Part shown: one piece after another, positions 6,108-8,134 of the stretch
Layout: each line of letters begins with the position of its first letter
Numbering within the stretch: position 1 is the first letter of the stretch
Notes under the pieces: model-generated
Databases searched by the model: none
The model's input: only the letters and a program-made list of their open reading frames with translations
What the model was told of the DNA's origin: nothing
DNA from: Bacillota bacterium
GTDB taxonomy: Bacteria > Bacillota > Bacilli > Alicyclobacillales > SLC66
Direction: 5' to 3'
NCBI GenBank assembly: GCA_021846145.1
Contig: JAJZCJ010000139.1
Location: 1 to 8,134, forward strand
Length of the DNA stretch: 8,134 nt
Made by a program: the position numbers and the translations under genes

Positions 6108-6123
6108 ATGTTCGAGTGAACAT
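6108..6123. promoter_or_regulatory. Inverted repeat abutting the ribosome binding site
   Basis: ATGTTC and GAACAT are exact inverted arms around GAGT. The repeat ends one base before AAGGAG (6125-6130), the binding site of the cytochrome-like gene, and overlaps the predicted transcription start. It is a candidate repressor site. The arms run GTTC...GAAC, the reverse of a Bacillus LexA box (GAAC...GTTC). Confidence 0.4.
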
Positions 6124-6138
6124 GAAGGAGCAGGTAAA

Positions 6139-7008
6139 TTGAGAAGGATTCATTATATCAAAATCGCCTTAGATCTACTGATGGCTTTATTGTTTGTGCT
6201 GTTTTTTAATACACATGTTTTGGGCGGGCAACCCTTCCACGAAATTGTCGGGCTTGTCTTTGCCGTCATGTACTTCACCCATATCCTACTAAGCGCGCCT
6301 TGGGTATTCAGAATCACTCGCAGGTTATTTAATCGGAAGTTGCCCTGGAGAACTAGGGGCGTGTATGCGCTGAATCTGCTGTTACTCATTTCCATGACCT
6401 TTGTCATCATCAGCGGTGTGCTCATATCCCAAGTGGTGTTTCCAACTATCCATATTGCCGATCAAGAATGGTTTCGTATCACCCATATTTCCGTCTCCTA
6501 TTTCGTTTTAATGATCGTGGGAATTCATGTTGGTCTACACTGGCAGTGGATTCTAAATGTGTGGAACAAGATCTGGCACTATCGACCACGTAAGTCATGG
6601 GTCCGTTATGGAGCCAGGGCGCTGACCCTCCTGATCCTCCTATTTGGCCTATTCCAAATGAATCAATCAGGTTTTGTGGATCAACTGTCGGGCGTCACGT
6701 CCGTATTCGGCATCAACGCGCAAAACATGCACGGACACGATGGTGGGCAATTTGACGGGGCAGCGCATGGCGATGGATTCCCATCCAACCATCAAGATTT
6801 CTTTCCATCCCGGCACCATTCCCAAGGTGACCCCAACAATTTTCAATTTTCCGGAGACGGGTTTCGATTCAACGGCAGGCAAGCAAATGTTCTCAAAGTC
6901 ATCGCCACGTACATGGGGATGATGGCTGTATTTGTGATCATCGTATATCATCTGAACAAATTGATCAGAAGAACAAAGAAAAAAACGATGTCCCGCCAAG
7001 TGGTGTAA
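6139..7008 (+). CDS. DUF4405/cytochrome b561-like membrane protein with His-rich loop
   Basis: A 289-residue protein from TTG 6139, with AAGGAG (6125-6130) 8 bases upstream. Six helices are predicted at about 9-28, 36-56, 75-100, 112-136, 158-176 and 252-273. Arg/Lys clusters (58-67, 143-153, 275-284) place both ends in the cytoplasm. Helices 2 and 4 carry His34 (FHEIVG), His48 (THILLS), His116 (THISVSYF), His130 and His134 (GIHVGLHW). This is the pattern of DUF4405, a flavinylation-associated cytochrome family expected to bind haem b and pass electrons across the membrane. Between helices 5 and 6 lies an extracytoplasmic loop of about 75 residues rich in His, Asp, Gly, Phe and Asn (MHGHDGG, SRHHSQGD), unlike the usual short linker and possibly metal-binding. 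No FMN-binding partner is in the window. The redox partner is unknown; quinone or the DoxX protein are possible. Confidence 0.82.
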   Translation: MRRIHYIKIALDLLMALLFVLFFNTHVLGGQPFHEIVGLVFAVMYFTHILLSAPWVFRITRRLFNRKLPWRTRGVYALNLLLLISMTFVIISGVLISQVVFPTIHIADQEWFRITHISVSYFVLMIVGIHVGLHWQWILNVWNKIWHYRPRKSWVRYGARALTLLILLFGLFQMNQSGFVDQLSGVTSVFGINAQNMHGHDGGQFDGAAHGDGFPSNHQDFFPSRHHSQGDPNNFQFSGDGFRFNGRQANVLKVIATYMGMMAVFVIIVYHLNKLIRRTKKKTMSRQVV

Positions 7009-7033
7009 TTATGTCGTGTAACTCTGTATAGTC

Positions 7034-7060
7034 GCCCACGCTCCTTGACGGGGAGTGGGC
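7034..7060 (+). promoter_or_regulatory. Hairpin that covers a ribosome binding site
   Basis: GCCCA (7034-7038) pairs with TGGGC (7056-7060) and CTCC (7041-7044) with GGAG (7052-7055), with a CG bulge and a 7-base loop. The GGAG strand is part of the ribosome binding site for ATG 7064. In RNA form the stem would hide that site. It also lies 25 bases after the cytochrome-like gene and could mark its 3' end, but no U-tract follows. Confidence 0.45.
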
Positions 7061-7063
7061 TCA

Positions 7064-7402
7064 ATGACATGGCAAAAGGCGATTGAAGGCTACCTACACA
7101 CGCAGCGTTTTTACCTAATTGTGCCGCCGGAAAGGTTCGATGAGGCGCTGCGACTTTACGATGCGGCTAAGCATGCCCACAAACTATTTGATGTGGGTCT
7201 GGTGGACATCGCCAAGGTGATGGCCGAGGAACCTGTACGGCTGCCCGGATCGCTGGCGGAAGAGATCATAACGGATAACCCTTACGCGCAAGCCTACGCG
7301 GATTATCTGCTCGGACGTGTGATGAAGTGCGACAGTGTCGATGAACTACGGAAACACCGTACAGGCATCACACGCGATGGTATGCTCTATCTCATCATTT
7401 AA
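7064..7402 (+). CDS. Small protein of unknown function (112 residues)
   Basis: ATG 7064 is preferred over GTG 7055 because GGGGAG (7050-7055) lies 8 bases before it and the GTG overlaps that site. The protein is soluble, mostly helical and mildly acidic: an amphipathic N-terminal part (WQKAIEGYLHTQRFYLIVPP), a helix rich in Ala and His (EALRLYDAAKHAHKLFDVG), a central AKVMAEEPVRLPGSLAEEII, then NPYAQAYADYLLGRVM and a C-terminal hydrophobic strand (GMLYLII). No signal peptide, membrane helix, Cys or known motif is visible. It follows the cytochrome-like gene by 55 bases in the same direction and may be cotranscribed. Its stop lies 15 bases from the stop of the convergent chemoreceptor, with no terminator between. 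I do not recognise the family. The consistent codon use and good start argue for a real gene. Confidence 0.65.
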   Translation: MTWQKAIEGYLHTQRFYLIVPPERFDEALRLYDAAKHAHKLFDVGLVDIAKVMAEEPVRLPGSLAEEIITDNPYAQAYADYLLGRVMKCDSVDELRKHRTGITRDGMLYLII

Positions 7403-7417
7403 CCCTTGCTAGGATCA

Positions 7418-8134
7418 TCAACACAATTTTTTCAACGCCTGGGTGGTATCTTTCACGTGCGTGACCGTAGCCGACAACTCTTCTAATTGAGCCGCCTGCT
7501 CTTCGCTTGCCGACATACTCTCTATCACAGACTCCTGAATGTGACTGATCTTACTTGTGATTTCTGCCACCTTCTCGCGAACTCGTGTGGACGAATCCTT
7601 TACGGTTTGGGATAAACGCCGGATTTCATCGGCGACGACACCGAAACCGCGCCCCATATCCCCGGCTCTCGCCGCTTCAATGGCGGCATTCAAACCAAGC
7701 AAATTGGTCTGTGCGGCCACCTCGCCGACCAGATTGTTGATTTCGACTAACGCTTTGGCATTTTCATTAAGTTCATTCATCGCCGCAGCGATCAAGTCCA
7801 CACTCTGCGCAAATGTAGTACCTGCTGCCGCCATGTCACTGGAGAGGGTATTCAAAACCTGAATTTGATCGTCGAGATTATTCACCCCTTGTTTTAAGTC
7901 CTGAGTATGGGAAATAGGCATCACAATGTTGATCACGCCCGCAAATTCGTCCTCCCAGATGAGCGGATTAGCAACGGTATAATACGGCATGCCAAAAAGT
8001 GAGGGACCGCCTTCTGTCGCGTAATACTTGTGTTCTCGCCACGCTTTCGCTGTAATGGTGCGTGTGATATTGGGATTCTCCACGTGATCGCCCACTTTAA
8101 TCGGAAACGGGAAAATGTCCACCATGCGAATGTG
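7418..8134 (-). CDS. Soluble YfmS-like chemotaxis receptor, 5' end outside window
   Basis: The frame is open across the right edge (238 residues seen). An in-frame ATG at 8125 exists, but three codons before it are also open and the sensor domain would be incomplete, so the true start is probably outside. The first roughly 95 residues form an alpha/beta sensor (VGDHVENPNITRTITAKAWR; GMPYYTVANPLIWEDEFAGVINIVMPI) that looks PAS- or Cache-like, with a closing strand pair. The remaining part is a short receptor hairpin with the tip [20 protein letters not shown], then MGRGFGVVADEIRRLSQT. There is no membrane segment or HAMP, so it is cytosolic, like Bacillus YfmS. The hairpin is much shorter than in the membrane receptor and ends in ALKKLC, with no CheR-tethering tail. 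It should signal through CheW and CheA. The ligand is unknown; a bound cofactor or a metabolite is plausible for such soluble receptors. Confidence 0.85.
   Translation of the reverse strand, partial: HIRMVDIFPFPIKVGDHVENPNITRTITAKAWREHKYYATEGGPSLFGMPYYTVANPLIWEDEFAGVINIVMPISHTQDLKQGVNNLDDQIQVLNTLSSDMAAAGTTFAQSVDLIAAAMNELNENAKALVEINNLVGEVAAQTNLLGLNAAIEAARAGDMGRGFGVVADEIRRLSQTVKDSSTRVREKVAEITSKISHIQESVIESMSASEEQAAQLEELSATVTHVKDTTQALKKLC

Noticed and set aside
6108..6123. LexA (SOS) box before the cytochrome-like gene
   Set aside because: The arms run GTTC-N4-GAAC, the opposite orientation to the Gram-positive box GAAC-N4-GTTC.
7418..8125. ATG 8125 as the true start of the soluble receptor
   Set aside because: The frame stays open to the window edge and the sensor domain would lack its first strands and helices; the start is more likely outside.
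1..8134. CRISPR array, tRNA, rRNA, transposase or phage genes
   Set aside because: No regularly spaced repeats, no tRNA-like cloverleaf and no recognisable mobile-element protein were seen on either strand.

Overview
The window looks like a chromosomal segment of a low-to-moderate GC Gram-positive bacterium (Bacillota, plausibly an Alicyclobacillaceae-type or other aerobic, perhaps acid-tolerant, bacillus). The grounds are strong AGGAGG-type ribosome binding sites, frequent TTG/GTG starts, Bacillus-style chemoreceptors (one resembling the soluble receptor YfmS), and a DoxX/DoxD-type membrane protein. The taxonomic placement is an inference; no RNA gene or marker gene is present to fix it.

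The left half (1-4310) is a run of minus-strand signalling genes. In transcription order they are: a membrane chemoreceptor (4310-2913) with a frameshifted C-terminus; a KaiC-like double-RecA-domain ATPase (2762-1341); a 74-residue winged-helix-like protein (1327-1103); and a GAF-GAF protein whose C-terminal part begins like an HD or HD-GYP domain and runs off the left edge (1097-1). The last three are 5 to 13 bases apart and almost certainly form one operon. The arrangement suggests an ATP-sensing scaffold, a small DNA-binding or adaptor protein and a GAF-controlled phosphohydrolase (possibly acting on cyclic di-GMP) working together next to a chemoreceptor.

The centre (4311-4815) is a 500-base divergent control region. 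It has an extended -10 promoter for the chemoreceptor and a perfect 16-bp palindrome. It is followed by a plus-strand DoxX/DoxD-family membrane protein (4816-5421), possibly a quinone-linked thiosulfate oxidoreductase subunit.

From 5422 to 6138 there is no intact gene. This decayed stretch holds a hairpin, an AT-rich inverted repeat, a short G-tract palindrome, and an unmistakable C-terminal fragment of a YraQ/DUF318-type permease on the minus strand (5825-5655).

The right part carries, on plus, a six-helix DUF4405/cytochrome b561-like membrane protein with a His/Asp/Gly-rich extracytoplasmic loop (6139-7008) and a 112-residue protein of unknown function (7064-7402). Facing the latter, 15 bases away, is a minus-strand soluble chemoreceptor whose N-terminus lies beyond the right edge (8134-7418).

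The most striking observation is the frameshift in the first chemoreceptor. One extra base restores a perfect 12-bp inverted repeat. Removing that base restores a textbook receptor C-terminus. This is the signature of a quasipalindrome-templated mutation.
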